Shown in pieces: positions 48,489 to 58,241 of a stretch of 64,000 bases of DNA (position 1 is its first letter; each line of letters begins with the position of its first letter). Under the pieces are notes generated by a model. That model was not told where the DNA came from. It did not search any database and saw only the letters and a program-made list of their open reading frames with translations. Both the position numbers and the translations under genes were made by a program. Source of the DNA: Pseudoclavibacter endophyticus (GTDB taxonomy: Bacteria; Actinomycetota; Actinomycetes; Actinomycetales; Microbacteriaceae); assembly GCF_008831085.1 (NCBI RefSeq), contig NZ_WBJY01000004.1, positions 186,001 through 250,000 of the forward strand. Direction: 5' to 3'.

Positions 48489-50002
48489 GGGAGCGATCCT
48501 TCCAGTTTGGTCACGAAGTGCTCAGCCATGGCGAGCACCGTGAGGTGGGTGTTCGCGCTCGCGACCGTCGGCATCGACGAGGCGTCGATGACGCGCAGCC
48601 CCTCCACGCCGTAGACGCGGCAGTCGGCGTCGAGCACGGCGCCCTCCGAGCCCTCGGCACCCATGGGTGCGGTGCCGCTGAGGTGCATCGTGTCTTTCAC
48701 GGTGGCGACGATCTCGTCGTCGGTTTGCGGCATATTGGGCTCGCCCGTCATGATCGCGGCGAACGCCTCGTGGTCCATGAGCGAGCGCGCCCGTTGCAGG
48801 CCGTCGCGCATGCGGTCGAGATCGGCCTGCGACGAGAGGAAGTCGAGCTCGAAGTGCGGCTCCACGTGCGGGTCGGCCGACCGCAGCGACATGGTGCCGC
48901 GCGACGCGGGCGACTGCAGCGACACGGCGATGCCGGCGGTCTCGCGCCCGAACCAGTAGTTGTGGTTGGTCGCGAGCAGCATCATGTCGGCCTGGCGGCC
49001 GAGGCCCGACGTGTAACGCACAACGATGTTCGTCGGGCGGTTGCCGACCGACGTCTGCGCGGTCGGAACGACCGGCACCTCGACGAACGTGACGGCGTGG
49101 TCCTGCGCGCCCCTCGCGACCGGCAGGTCGACGCGCACCTCGATGCCGTGGGGGGTGAGCTCGTCGCGCGGTCCGATGCCCGAGCGAAGGAGGATGGCCG
49201 GCGAGAAGGTCGAACCGGCGCACAACACGACCTCGCGCCCCGCCTCGAGCTCGCGCCCGTCGTCGAGCACGACGCCGACGGCGCGGTCGCCGCGGAACAA
49301 TACCCGGTCGACGAGCGTGTCGCCGACGATCGTCAGGCCCGGGCGCTCGCGCGCGGGCTCGAGGTACGAGTGGTTCGTCGACACGCGAAGCCCGTCCCGG
49401 ATGTTCATGGCCGTCGGCGAGATGCCCTCCGATCCCGGCGCGTTGTGATCGGGGTGCCATGCGTAGCCCGCGGCGAGCGCGGCGTCGCGCATCGCGAGGT
49501 CGACTCCGCCCCACCCCGACTCGGGCTCGCGGTACACGGGGGTCGGCCCGCCGGTGCCGTGATACGGCTTATCGCCGAAGTCGTGGTCGTCCTCGATGCG
49601 GCAGAAGGCCTCGAGCATGGGGCCGGGGCCCCAGCCGGTGGCGCCGAGGCGTTCCCACTCACGAAAGTCATCCTCGACACCGCGGATCGCGTAGAGCCCG
49701 TTGATGGTGGAGCTGCCGCCGAGCCCGCGGCCGCGGCGGTACTGGAACGGCTCCTGCCCTCGGGCACGGCGAGCGGTCGTTTCATGCCAGTAGAACTCAG
49801 GGTTCAGGTAGTTCTTGGGCGCCTCAAGCGCGAGGCCGAGCCCCTTCGTGCGGTCGAGGAACTCCTTCGGCGTGTCTGCCGTGCGGAAGTCGGGCCCCGC
49901 CTCGATCAGCAGCACGGAGATGGCGGGGTTCTCCGTGAGCCGCCCCGCGATGAGCGCCCCCGCAGATCCTGCGCCGACCACGATGTAGTCCCATTCGGCC
50001 AT
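48485..50002 (-). CDS. GMC-family FAD oxidoreductase
   Basis: This 505-residue choline/alcohol-dehydrogenase-like protein starts AEWDYIVVGAGSAGALIAGRL, with RGRGLGGSSTINGLYAIRG (FAD) and C-terminal GLRVIDASSMPTVASANTHLTVLAMAEHF; the second catalytic residue is Asn or His in this SANTHLT context. GMC enzymes oxidise alcohols to aldehydes. It heads the operon with ALDH and MarR. ATG 50002 follows GGGAGCC. Confidence 0.94.
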   Translation of the reverse strand: MAEWDYIVVGAGSAGALIAGRLTENPAISVLLIEAGPDFRTADTPKEFLDRTKGLGLALEAPKNYLNPEFYWHETTARRARGQEPFQYRRGRGLGGSSTINGLYAIRGVEDDFREWERLGATGWGPGPMLEAFCRIEDDHDFGDKPYHGTGGPTPVYREPESGWGGVDLAMRDAALAAGYAWHPDHNAPGSEGISPTAMNIRDGLRVSTNHSYLEPARERPGLTIVGDTLVDRVLFRGDRAVGVVLDDGRELEAGREVVLCAGSTFSPAILLRSGIGPRDELTPHGIEVRVDLPVARGAQDHAVTFVEVPVVPTAQTSVGNRPTNIVVRYTSGLGRQADMMLLATNHNYWFGRETAGIAVSLQSPASRGTMSLRSADPHVEPHFELDFLSSQADLDRMRDGLQRARSLMDHEAFAAIMTGEPNMPQTDDEIVATVKDTMHLSGTAPMGAEGSEGAVLDADCRVYGVEGLRVIDASSMPTVASANTHLTVLAMAEHFVTKLEGSLP

Positions 50003-50130
50003 ATGCACCGGCTCCCTTGCCCGTCGGAGATGCTCTGTGCTGCGGGCCGGCGCGCGGGGCGCGGCCTCGCAGCAAATGCTGGAGTGTCGGCCTCATCGCC
50101 CGACGCTCACATCGTGACCAACTCACCCGA

Positions 50131-50153
50131 TTTTGTCAATTGATATGTCAATT
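50131..50153. promoter_or_regulatory. MarR operator A in GMC-transporter intergenic region
   Basis: AATTGA-TATG-TCAATT (50138-50153) is a perfect 6-4-6 palindrome, and TTTTGTCAA just before it gives TTGACAAAA on the minus strand. It overlaps a TTGACA -35-like box for the GMC direction. Confidence 0.6.
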
Positions 50154-50352
50154 CAGCAGCGAATTATGCAGAGTCGGGCCGCGCGTCGCGGCGGGGCTCG
50201 AGGCGTGGCGCCGGCCTCAAATGGCTCGACATCGACGTACTTCGGCGAGAAAACACCGACGAAGTCGGACGATCGTCCAGCGATGCCACGGGTACGGATG
50301 CGAGACCGGAGGCATCGAGGCGTCAATCCACGTCCCCCGTTTTGTTGCGCAC

Positions 50353-50367
50353 TTGACAAAATTTGTC
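50353..50367. promoter_or_regulatory. MarR operator B upstream of the substrate-binding gene
   Basis: GACAAAATTTGTC (50355-50367) is a perfect 6-1-6 palindrome and extends to TTGACAAAA (50353-50361), the same 9-mer as in operator A. It includes a consensus TTGACA -35 box 90 bp before the lipoprotein start. Confidence 0.6.
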
Positions 50368-50447
50368 GGGGCAGACACGCTGTTCCGCGAGACCGGTTCG
50401 CAGACGAATCGGCCCCCCTCCGAGCGTTCATCCCGATTGGATCTGCA

Positions 50448-51581
50448 ATGAAGCACTCCCGAACTGCCAAGCGCGTCGCCGTCACCGGCGTCGCCATGAC
50501 CAGCATCGCCCTGCTCGCCGCCTGCGGCAGCGGCGGCGGCGCACCCGCCGCCGACGGCGAGCTTGACCTGTCGCCTCTCCAGATCTCGGCCGAGCAGGAA
50601 GCCGAGCTCACCGCGCTCTACGACGCGGCGATGGAGTCGGGCAACAACGAGATCACGGTCTACGCGGGCCATCACGACGAGTTCCGTGAGATCTACACCC
50701 AGTTCGAGGAGCGCTTCCCCGGCCTCACGATCGTGCCCGAGACCCTCGTCGGGGCCGAGCTCCAGACCGCCCTTGAAGCCGAGCGCGACACGGGCCAGCA
50801 CAATGTCGACGTCATCTCGAACCCGAACGCCGACCGGTACGCCGAGCAGGGATTCTCGGAGGAGTTCAAGCCGGCGACCTACGTGTCGCCCGAGTGGGCC
50901 GATGGGCGCATCGCACAAGACCAGTTCGAAGACCCAGCCGGCTTCTACCACTCGCCGTGGGCGCTGCTGTTCTCGTCGGGCTACAACACCGAGACGATGG
51001 ACGAAGCCGACCTTCCGGCGAACTGGCCCGACTTCGCCGACCCGAAGTACGCCGACCAGGTCACGTTCATGACGCCGTCGACACCGGGCGGCATGCAGAC
51101 GGTGCTCTCGATCCTGCTGCAGAGCGACCTTGTCGACGAGGACTGGCTGCGCACCGTCGCGGCGCAGTCGCGCATCGTGGCTCAGGACCAGCTGGCGCTC
51201 CAGTCGGTGAGCTCTGGTGAGTACGGAATCGACCTCACCTCGGCCGCAACGAGCATCCGGAAGGCCGTCAACGACGGTGCTCCGGTCGATCTGCACATGC
51301 TCGAGAACCCCGTCGTCGCGACCGAGAAGTGGATGCTCGCGGCGAACGCGCCGAGCTCGGACGGCGGCAAGCTGTTCCTCAGCTACCTGTTCACCTATGA
51401 GGCGCAGGAGCAGGCCCTCGTGACCGGGAACTTCCCGCTCAACCAGCACGAGGACCTCGAGTCGCCCTACGGCTGGCCCGCCATCGAGGAGATCGACTTC
51501 GTGCACCTGCCGTCGCAGTCGACGATGCGCGAAGAGATCGACAACAACCAGGACCTGTTCCAGGAGATCACGGCCTCCTAG
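50448..51581 (+). CDS. ABC transporter substrate-binding lipoprotein (iron(III)/polyamine-type fold)
   Basis: This 377-residue periplasmic-type binding protein has signal MKHSRTAKRVAVTGVAMTSI and lipobox LLAAC (lipidated Cys26). The mature part reads ITVYAGHHDEFREIYTQFEERFPGL and resembles the Fbp/PotD-like SBP_bac_13 class used for iron(III), thiamine and phosphonates. Despite the iron-type fold, the catabolic neighbours suggest an organic solute. It is the first gene of the plus-strand operon. Confidence 0.92.
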   Translation: MKHSRTAKRVAVTGVAMTSIALLAACGSGGGAPAADGELDLSPLQISAEQEAELTALYDAAMESGNNEITVYAGHHDEFREIYTQFEERFPGLTIVPETLVGAELQTALEAERDTGQHNVDVISNPNADRYAEQGFSEEFKPATYVSPEWADGRIAQDQFEDPAGFYHSPWALLFSSGYNTETMDEADLPANWPDFADPKYADQVTFMTPSTPGGMQTVLSILLQSDLVDEDWLRTVAAQSRIVAQDQLALQSVSSGEYGIDLTSAATSIRKAVNDGAPVDLHMLENPVVATEKWMLAANAPSSDGGKLFLSYLFTYEAQEQALVTGNFPLNQHEDLESPYGWPAIEEIDFVHLPSQSTMREEIDNNQDLFQEITAS

Positions 51582-51653
51582 CGACGGCCTCCTGCGACGG
51601 ACGCCGACCGCGTCGCGCCGTTCACCACCACCACCACATTCAGGGGGACAACC

Positions 51654-52199
51654 ATGTCCAATGTCGAAGCGCTTGCCGCGCGTCTCGAATCACTCGAGTC
51701 GAAGGTCGACGCACTCACCTCAGCCCAGGAGGTCCAGCAGCTGCAGCAGAAGTACCTGCGCGACCTTTCGGACCGCAACTGGGACGGCGTCGCCGAGGCG
51801 TACGCCGACGACGCGGTCTGCGACATCCGCCAGCACGGCGTGCACCGCGGGATCGACGAGATCAGGGCGATGTTCGCGAGCGACCTCAGCCCGGTCGTGA
51901 AGAGCAAGGACGCCTACATGCTCTCGTCGCCGCAGATCACGGTTGACGGCGACACGGCGTACGGCGAGTACGTGTGGCACCGCTTCGTGTGCGAGTTCCG
52001 CACGTCGTTCGGCATGCAGCGCATCTGGGGCCCGTGGTCGGAGGGCATCTACAAGGTGCACTACCGCCGGATCGACGGCGTGTGGAAGATCGCCGACCTG
52101 TGGACTCGCGTGATCCGCCCGGACCACGACGACGAAATCGCGAATCTGCCTGAGGGCGCCGTTATCGGCGGTGGCTTCGTGCAGCCCGCCGGAAGGTAG
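51654..52199 (+). CDS. SnoaL/NTF2-like protein
   Basis: This 181-residue protein starts with a short coiled coil (VEALAARLESLESKVDAL) and continues with a cone-like SnoaL_4 fold (LQQKYLRDLSDRNWDGVAEAYADDAV, GIDEIRAMF, YGEYVWHRFVCEFRT, GIYKVHYRRIDGVWKIADL). Related proteins are hydratases, isomerases, aldolase-like enzymes or ring-hydroxylating subunits. Its place between the binding protein and the permease suggests it acts on the imported compound. Confidence 0.88.
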   Translation: MSNVEALAARLESLESKVDALTSAQEVQQLQQKYLRDLSDRNWDGVAEAYADDAVCDIRQHGVHRGIDEIRAMFASDLSPVVKSKDAYMLSSPQITVDGDTAYGEYVWHRFVCEFRTSFGMQRIWGPWSEGIYKVHYRRIDGVWKIADLWTRVIRPDHDDEIANLPEGAVIGGGFVQPAGR

Positions 52200-52208
52200 T
52201 CGTCCGAC

Positions 52209-54020
52209 ATGACGGTGCTTCGACAGATCGGGCGCTACCTCAGCAACCCGCAGGTGATCATCGCCCTGCTGTGCCTCGTCTGCTTCGTCGGCCCGGCGGC
52301 GATGATCGTGCTGGGAGCGTTTCAGACCGAGATGTTCGGTGGCCGCGGCCAGTTCACCGTCGAGGCATTCGTCGACGTCCTCACCTCGTCGCGCGTGCAC
52401 TCGGTCGCCATCACGACCGTCGGAATGGGGGTGGCGGTCATCGCGGTCTCGACGACCGTCGCCCTCTTCTTCACCGCGGTCTACGCCAAGACGCGCACAC
52501 CGCTGCGCAACGCGATCCCCGTTGTCATGTTCATCCTCGTGGCGACACCTGGACTGTTCTTCGCCATCGCGTGGGGCCTGCTCGGCAACCCGAACATCGG
52601 GCTCGTCAACGAGGCGCTCGGGGCCCTGTTCGGTGACGGCGGTCGCATCGTGAACGCCGAGTCGTGGTGGGGGATCGTCCTCGTCTCGGCCATCAAGCTC
52701 ATCGGCCTGCAGTTCTTCCTGCTCCTCGGCCCCTTCCTCGCGCTCGACAAATCGCTCGAAGAGTCGGCGCGCATGAGTGGGGCCGGGCCGCTTCGCACGT
52801 TCTTCCAGATGGAGATCCCGATCCTCGCGCCCGCCATCACCGGCGCCATGATCCTCGGCTTCGTCCTGTTCCTCGAATCATTCGACGCGCCGCAGATCCT
52901 CGGTGTGCCGGCCGGCATCTTCGTCGTGCCGACCGAGATCTACCAATTCCTGTCGGCGTCGACCGGTCCCCGGTACGGTCACGCGAGCGCCATGTCGATC
53001 CTGCTCATGGTGATCCTGCTGCTCCTCGTGTTCGTGCAGATGCGGGTGCTCGGGCGCCGCTCGTACGTCACCGTCGGCGGCAAGGAGTCGCGCGCGCTGC
53101 GTCGCGACGTCGGGCCGTGGAAGTGGCTGTTCACGGGGCTCGTCGTGGGCTTCGGCCTGCTGACGGTCGCGCTGCCCATGTACCAGCTGATCCTCGTGTC
53201 GCTCTCGCCGTTCCTCGGCGCCACGAGCGGGTACAGCCTGGCGAACTTCGAAGCCGTGGTGAACAACGACCGCATGATGCAGGCGCTCGGCAACTCGCTC
53301 GGGGTCGCCGCCTTTGGCGCGTTGCTCGCGATGACGGCGTCGGTCGGCCTCACCTGGGCGGCCCGCTTCAGGACCGGCGCGCTGTCGCGCTTCATCGAGT
53401 TCAGCCAATGGCTCGGCCTCGCCATGCCCGGCCTCATCCTCGCCCTCGGCGTGCTGTGGTTCTTCCTCAAGGTGCCGGGGCTGTCGACGTTCTACGGCAC
53501 CCCCGTCATCATGATCTTCGCGATGTTCATCGCGGTCATCCCGCTCGCCGGCCGCACGACGAGTGCCGCGATGGCACAGATCCCGAAGTCGCTCGAAGAG
53601 GCCGCCTGGGTGTCGGGCGCCTCGAAATACCGGGCGATCTGGGATGTGATCGTGCGGCTGATGCTGCCGAGCATCGTGAGCGGCTGGGTGCTGTGCTTCG
53701 TCGTGCTCTGCGGCGTGCTGTCGACGCCGCTCGTGCTCTCGGCGCCGCGCAGTTACTACTTCTCGGTCGAGATCTACAGCCGCTACGTCGAAGGGGCCGC
53801 GCCGACCTCGGCCGCCGCGTCGCTCCTACTCATCGGGGTGTTCATCGCCATCGGCGCCGTCGCACTCGCCATTGCGGCGATCCTGCGACGCCGCGCGAAT
53901 GCCGCTTCGCCGGCGGCCGTGGCTGCGCAGGCCGACCCCGATCCATCAACACAGGTCATCGCTGCCCGTGAAGCCGTCAAGGCCGGCGCCGACGGTTCCT
54001 CACCGACCCGTACGAAGTAG
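52209..54020 (+). CDS. ABC transporter permease, two fused BPD domains
   Basis: This 603-residue membrane protein has two binding-protein-dependent permease modules in one chain, with EAA-type loops ALDKSLEESARMSGAGPLRTFFQMEIP (about residue 180) and QIPKSLEEAAWVSGASKYRAIWDVIV (about residue 460), partly quoted. This is the FbpB/ThiP-like fused layout, about 12 helices. It follows the SnoaL-like gene by 9 bp and pairs with the ATPase 15 bp downstream. Confidence 0.94.
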   Translation: MTVLRQIGRYLSNPQVIIALLCLVCFVGPAAMIVLGAFQTEMFGGRGQFTVEAFVDVLTSSRVHSVAITTVGMGVAVIAVSTTVALFFTAVYAKTRTPLRNAIPVVMFILVATPGLFFAIAWGLLGNPNIGLVNEALGALFGDGGRIVNAESWWGIVLVSAIKLIGLQFFLLLGPFLALDKSLEESARMSGAGPLRTFFQMEIPILAPAITGAMILGFVLFLESFDAPQILGVPAGIFVVPTEIYQFLSASTGPRYGHASAMSILLMVILLLLVFVQMRVLGRRSYVTVGGKESRALRRDVGPWKWLFTGLVVGFGLLTVALPMYQLILVSLSPFLGATSGYSLANFEAVVNNDRMMQALGNSLGVAAFGALLAMTASVGLTWAARFRTGALSRFIEFSQWLGLAMPGLILALGVLWFFLKVPGLSTFYGTPVIMIFAMFIAVIPLAGRTTSAAMAQIPKSLEEAAWVSGASKYRAIWDVIVRLMLPSIVSGWVLCFVVLCGVLSTPLVLSAPRSYYFSVEIYSRYVEGAAPTSAAASLLLIGVFIAIGAVALAIAAILRRRANAASPAAVAAQADPDPSTQVIAAREAVKAGADGSSPTRTK

Positions 54021-54035
54021 AGAGAGAACTCCGAC

Positions 54036-55103
54036 ATGCACGTCGAACTCACGAACATCGAGAAGACCTTCGGCGCCACGCGGGTGCTGAAGGGGATTGA
54101 CCTTGCGATCAAGGACGGCGAGTTCGTCACCTTCCTCGGTCCGAGCGGCTGCGGCAAGACGACGACGCTCCGCTGCATCGCCGGGCTCGAAGACCCGGAC
54201 GGCGGCTCGATCGTCGCCGGCGACCGCGTCTTCGCCGACGCGGGCCAGCACAAGTACCTGTCGCCGAACAAGCGCAAGGTCGGCATGGTGTTCCAGAGCT
54301 ACGCCCTCTGGCCGCACATGACCGTCGAGGCGAACATCGCGTACCCGATGAAGCGGCGCCGCGCATCCCGTGCCGAGATCACCAAGCGGGTGGCCGAGAT
54401 CCTCGAAGCCGTCGGCATGGCGCAGCACGCCAAGCGCTACCCGCACGAGTTGTCGGGCGGCCAGCAGCAGCGCATCGCCCTCGCCCGGGGACTGGTCTCG
54501 TCGCAGGGCCTCATGCTCTACGACGAGCCGCTCTCGAACCTCGACGCGAAGCTCCGCATCGCGATGCGCGCCGAGATCCAGCGGCTCCACCGGGAGTTCG
54601 GCGTCACCTCGGTGTATGTGACGCACGATCAGGAGGAGGCGCTCGCGCTCTCGGATCGCGTCGTGATCATGAACGGCGGACAGATCGACCAGCAGGGAAC
54701 GCCGGAAGAGATCTACTCGCGTCCGGCCTCGCGGTTCGCCGCCGACTTCATGGGCTTCGAGAACATCCTGAGCCCGGCCGGCGGCCGCGCGCGGGAGCTG
54801 AGTGGCGGGCTGAAGGTCCTCGACGACTCGCTGCCGCTCAGCGGTGAGGGGAAGACGATCGCGTTCCGCGGCAAGCACGTGCAGGCAGGCACCGGCGAAG
54901 GCGAACCCGCCGTCGCGCTCGCCGGCCGCGGCATGATCCGCGACAGCGTCTACGTCGGCGAGGTCCGCACGGCCACGATCGTCACGCCTGGGGAGGGCGC
55001 CGTCCGCGTCGCGTTCCCGGCCGACTCCAACCGCTTCGGTGCCGACGGCGCCGAGACCGACTTCCATGTGCGCGCCACCGACGTCGTCGCACTCGACGTC
55101 TGA
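54036..55103 (+). CDS. ABC transporter ATP-binding protein
   Basis: This 355-residue FbpC/PotA-type ATPase has Walker A GPSGCGKTT (35-43), the Q-loop VFQSYALWPHM, signature LSGGQQQRIALARGL, Walker B LMLYDEPLSNLD and the H-loop YVTHDQEEALALSD. A C-terminal TOBE-like domain (EGEPAVALAGRG) follows. It energises the fused permease. Confidence 0.96.
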   Translation: MHVELTNIEKTFGATRVLKGIDLAIKDGEFVTFLGPSGCGKTTTLRCIAGLEDPDGGSIVAGDRVFADAGQHKYLSPNKRKVGMVFQSYALWPHMTVEANIAYPMKRRRASRAEITKRVAEILEAVGMAQHAKRYPHELSGGQQQRIALARGLVSSQGLMLYDEPLSNLDAKLRIAMRAEIQRLHREFGVTSVYVTHDQEEALALSDRVVIMNGGQIDQQGTPEEIYSRPASRFAADFMGFENILSPAGGRARELSGGLKVLDDSLPLSGEGKTIAFRGKHVQAGTGEGEPAVALAGRGMIRDSVYVGEVRTATIVTPGEGAVRVAFPADSNRFGADGAETDFHVRATDVVALDV

Positions 55104-55117
55104 GAGAGGGGACCAGG

Positions 55118-56851
55118 ATGACTGCGAACGACGAGACCGTGACGAGGGGCCCTGACGGGGTCATCGACCGCCCCGGCGCCGATCCGACAAACGCTCCTGG
55201 CAAGCCGCCGCTGCCGCCGTTGCGGCACGAGATCATCGAGCACGGCGACTTCGTGCAGGAGAAAGACGTCGCGCTCCAGCTGCGCGACGGCGTGACGATC
55301 TACCTCGACCTCTATCGGCCGCGTGACGTGACCGGCGACCTGCCCGTCCTGCTCGCGTGGGGGCCCTACGGCAAGCACAACACGAAGGCGCAGCTGTGGC
55401 CTGGCGCCGGCATCGAGGACGGCTGGATGTCGGAGCGCACCGGCTTCGAGGCGCCGGACCCCGCCTACTGGTGCGCCCACGGCTATGCGATCGCGAACGT
55501 CGATCCGCGGGGCCTGTGGAACAGCGAGGGCGAGGGGCGCCACAACGGCCCGCAAGAGGCCGCCGACCTGTACGACACGATCGAGTGGCTCGGCGCCGCC
55601 GACTGGTCGAACGGCAAGGTCGGGATGCTCGGGGTCTCGTACCTCGCCGGCGCCCAGTTCATCGCCGCCGCCATGAAGCCGCCGTCGCTTGCCGCCATCA
55701 GCCCGTGGGAGTGCTTCACCGACTGGTACCGCGAGTTCGCGTTCCACGGCGGAATTCCCGAAACCGGATTCATTCCGCGAGCGTCGGCGAACATGGCTTT
55801 TTCGCGCACCCGCACGGAGGACACGGCGGCGAACGTCGCCGAGAATCCGTTGCTGACCGACTACTACCGCACCAAGGAGGCCGTGCTCGAGGACATCGAG
55901 GTGCCGGCCTACGTGGTGGCGAGCTGGAGCGACCACGGGCTGCACTCGCGCGGCACGCTCGAGGCGTTCGCGCGCATCTCCTCGACCGAGAAATGGCTCG
56001 AGGTGCACGGCCAGAAGAAGTGGGCCGAGTTCTACCGCCCCGAGCGTGTTGAGCGGCAGCGTGAGTTCTTCGACCACTATCTGCGGGGCATCGGCGACGG
56101 CCCTCGCGACTGGCCGCGCGTGCGCCTCGAGGTCCGTGACACGGCCGAGGCGCGCACGCACCGCAGCGACCTGCCGTGGCCCGTCGACGAGTCGCGCTCG
56201 ATGCGCATGCACGCCGATTTCGCGAACGGGCTGCTGTCGGAAGAGCCGGTCGCCGCTGCCTCGTCGATCGACATCGACAGCCAGACGGGCGAGGCGACCG
56301 TGCGTTTCACGTTCGACGAGGACACCGATGTCGTCGGGCCCATGCGCCTTCGCCTGTGGCTTGAGACGATCGATGGTGCCGACGGAATGCCCGCGGCCAC
56401 TGACGCCGACGTGTTCGCCGTCGCCCGAAAGTTCCGCGCCGACGGCAGTGAAGTCCGCTGGGCCATCGGCGCCCTCTTCGACGATGGGCCCGTCGCCCTG
56501 GGCTGGCTGCGCGCCAGCCACCGCGCACTCGACGAGTCGGCGAGCAGCGAGCTTCGCCCCGTGCACCCCCACGACGCCGAGGTGCCACTCGAGCCGGGCG
56601 TGCCGACCCCGCTCGACATCGAGCTGTGGCCGTCAGCGACACGGTTCCACGCCGGCGAGCAGCTGGCCATCACGGTGCTCGGCCACGACTTCCTCTACCG
56701 TGACCCCGACATGATGTCGCCCGTCACGCGCCACACTGACCTCCGCAACCGCGGCGCGTGGCGCCTGCACTCGGGCGGCGAACGTGACGCCCACCTCGCG
56801 CTGCTCGCGATGCTGGCTGGAAACGACGACGAGGCGGGGCAGCAGGCATGA
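55118..56851 (+). CDS. CocE/NonD-family hydrolase
   Basis: This 577-residue X-Pro dipeptidyl-peptidase/cocaine-esterase-like hydrolase has nucleophile Ser174 in GVSYLAG, Asp in SWSDHGLHSRG and His in WLEVHGQKKWAEFY. The C-terminal part is a jelly-roll typical of the family. It would cleave an ester or amide of the imported compound. It starts 14 bp after the ATPase and is co-transcribed. Confidence 0.93.
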   Translation: MTANDETVTRGPDGVIDRPGADPTNAPGKPPLPPLRHEIIEHGDFVQEKDVALQLRDGVTIYLDLYRPRDVTGDLPVLLAWGPYGKHNTKAQLWPGAGIEDGWMSERTGFEAPDPAYWCAHGYAIANVDPRGLWNSEGEGRHNGPQEAADLYDTIEWLGAADWSNGKVGMLGVSYLAGAQFIAAAMKPPSLAAISPWECFTDWYREFAFHGGIPETGFIPRASANMAFSRTRTEDTAANVAENPLLTDYYRTKEAVLEDIEVPAYVVASWSDHGLHSRGTLEAFARISSTEKWLEVHGQKKWAEFYRPERVERQREFFDHYLRGIGDGPRDWPRVRLEVRDTAEARTHRSDLPWPVDESRSMRMHADFANGLLSEEPVAAASSIDIDSQTGEATVRFTFDEDTDVVGPMRLRLWLETIDGADGMPAATDADVFAVARKFRADGSEVRWAIGALFDDGPVALGWLRASHRALDESASSELRPVHPHDAEVPLEPGVPTPLDIELWPSATRFHAGEQLAITVLGHDFLYRDPDMMSPVTRHTDLRNRGAWRLHSGGERDAHLALLAMLAGNDDEAGQQA

Positions 56852-56939
56852 CCGCGGTCACGGCATCCGGACCCATGGCACCCGGCGAGACCACAGCATC
56901 CGTCACCCCCACCGCTGCGACGACGAACGGAGTCGACCG

Positions 56940-58241
56940 ATGAAGCGACGTATGGCCCTCACGACGTTCCTGCTCCCAGCCGGCTACCACCGCGACAGCT
57001 GGCGCCGACCAGGGAGCCGGGCGGACGAGCTCGCGGGCCTGTCGCTCATGGCCGACCTCGCGCGCACCGCGGAGCGTGCGAAGCTCGACGCCGTGTTCCT
57101 CGGCGACTGCGTGCACGCCAACTCGACCATGCGCGGCGACATCATGATGAACGGCTTCTACGAGCCCATCTCTACCCTGTCGGCGCTTGCGGCCCTCACG
57201 TCGAAGATCGGCCTCATCGGCACGATGTCGACCTCGTTCACCGAGCCGTACAACGCGGCGCGGCAGTTCGCCGGCCTCGACCACATGTCGGGCGGGCGCG
57301 CGGGGTGGAACGTCGTGACCTCCCGCGACGGGTTCCAGAACTTCGGCGGCTCTGGCGCGCCCGACCCCGAGGTGCGCTACGACCGGGCGGCGGAGCACGT
57401 CGAGGTGGTGCAGAAGCTGTGGGACAGCTGGCACGATGACGCCATCCTCGTCGACCGCGAAGCCGGCCGCTGGCTCGACACCGACGAGCTCGTGCCGATC
57501 AACCACTCGGGCGAGCGCTTCCAGGTCGCTGGGCCCATCAACATGCCGCGCCCGCCGCAGGGGCGGCCGGTGCTCGTGCAGGCCGGCTCGTCGTCGAGCG
57601 GCATCGAGTTCGGCTCGAAGATCGCCGACATCATCTACACGGCACAGCCGCGGCTCGAGGGCGCGATCGACTTCTACGGGCGGCTCAAAGACGCCGTGCG
57701 CGGGCACGGGCGCGACCCCGAAACGGTGACGGTGCTGCCCGGCATCGTGCCCGTGATCGGCCGCACCGAGGCGGAGGCGCACGAGATCGCCGCCGACCTG
57801 AGCTCGATGATCGACCTCGACGCCGGCCGTCGGCAGGTCGCCGGCGACCTCTTCCTCGAGATCGACGACATCGACTTCGACGAGCACATCCCCGCGGAGC
57901 GGTTCTCGGAAGACCCGAAGATGGGCACGAGGTACCACATCTTCCGGAGCAAGGCCGTCGACCAGGGGCTCACGCTGCGCGAGCTCATCATCGACCGGGC
58001 GCGGTCGACGGGGCACATGTTCTTCGTCGGCACGGCCGGGCAGGCCGCCGACCGCATGATCGAGTGGTTCGACGCGGGCGCCTGCGACGGCTTCAACCTC
58101 AATGCGCCGTACAACCCCGACGGGCTCGAGCTCATCTGCGACCTGCTCGTGCCCGAGCTGCAGGAGCGCGGGTACTTCCGCGAGGACTACGAGGGCGACA
58201 CGCTGCGCGACCACCTGGGGCTCGATCGACCCTCGGCGTAG
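56940..58241 (+). CDS. LLM-class flavin-dependent monooxygenase, NtaA/SnaA/DszA type
   Basis: This 433-residue protein shows MADLARTAERAKLDAVFLGDC, FAGLDHMSGGRAGWNVVTSRDGFQNFG and KLWDSWHDDAI with PRPPQGRPVLVQAG. ATG 56940 is chosen because an 88-bp gap with poor coding character separates it from the CocE stop. It closes the ABC/CocE operon and is the probable oxygenase of the pathway. It is a close relative of the LLM gene at 42643-44016. No flavin reductase is adjacent. Confidence 0.93.
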   Translation: MKRRMALTTFLLPAGYHRDSWRRPGSRADELAGLSLMADLARTAERAKLDAVFLGDCVHANSTMRGDIMMNGFYEPISTLSALAALTSKIGLIGTMSTSFTEPYNAARQFAGLDHMSGGRAGWNVVTSRDGFQNFGGSGAPDPEVRYDRAAEHVEVVQKLWDSWHDDAILVDREAGRWLDTDELVPINHSGERFQVAGPINMPRPPQGRPVLVQAGSSSSGIEFGSKIADIIYTAQPRLEGAIDFYGRLKDAVRGHGRDPETVTVLPGIVPVIGRTEAEAHEIAADLSSMIDLDAGRRQVAGDLFLEIDDIDFDEHIPAERFSEDPKMGTRYHIFRSKAVDQGLTLRELIIDRARSTGHMFFVGTAGQAADRMIEWFDAGACDGFNLNAPYNPDGLELICDLLVPELQERGYFREDYEGDTLRDHLGLDRPSA

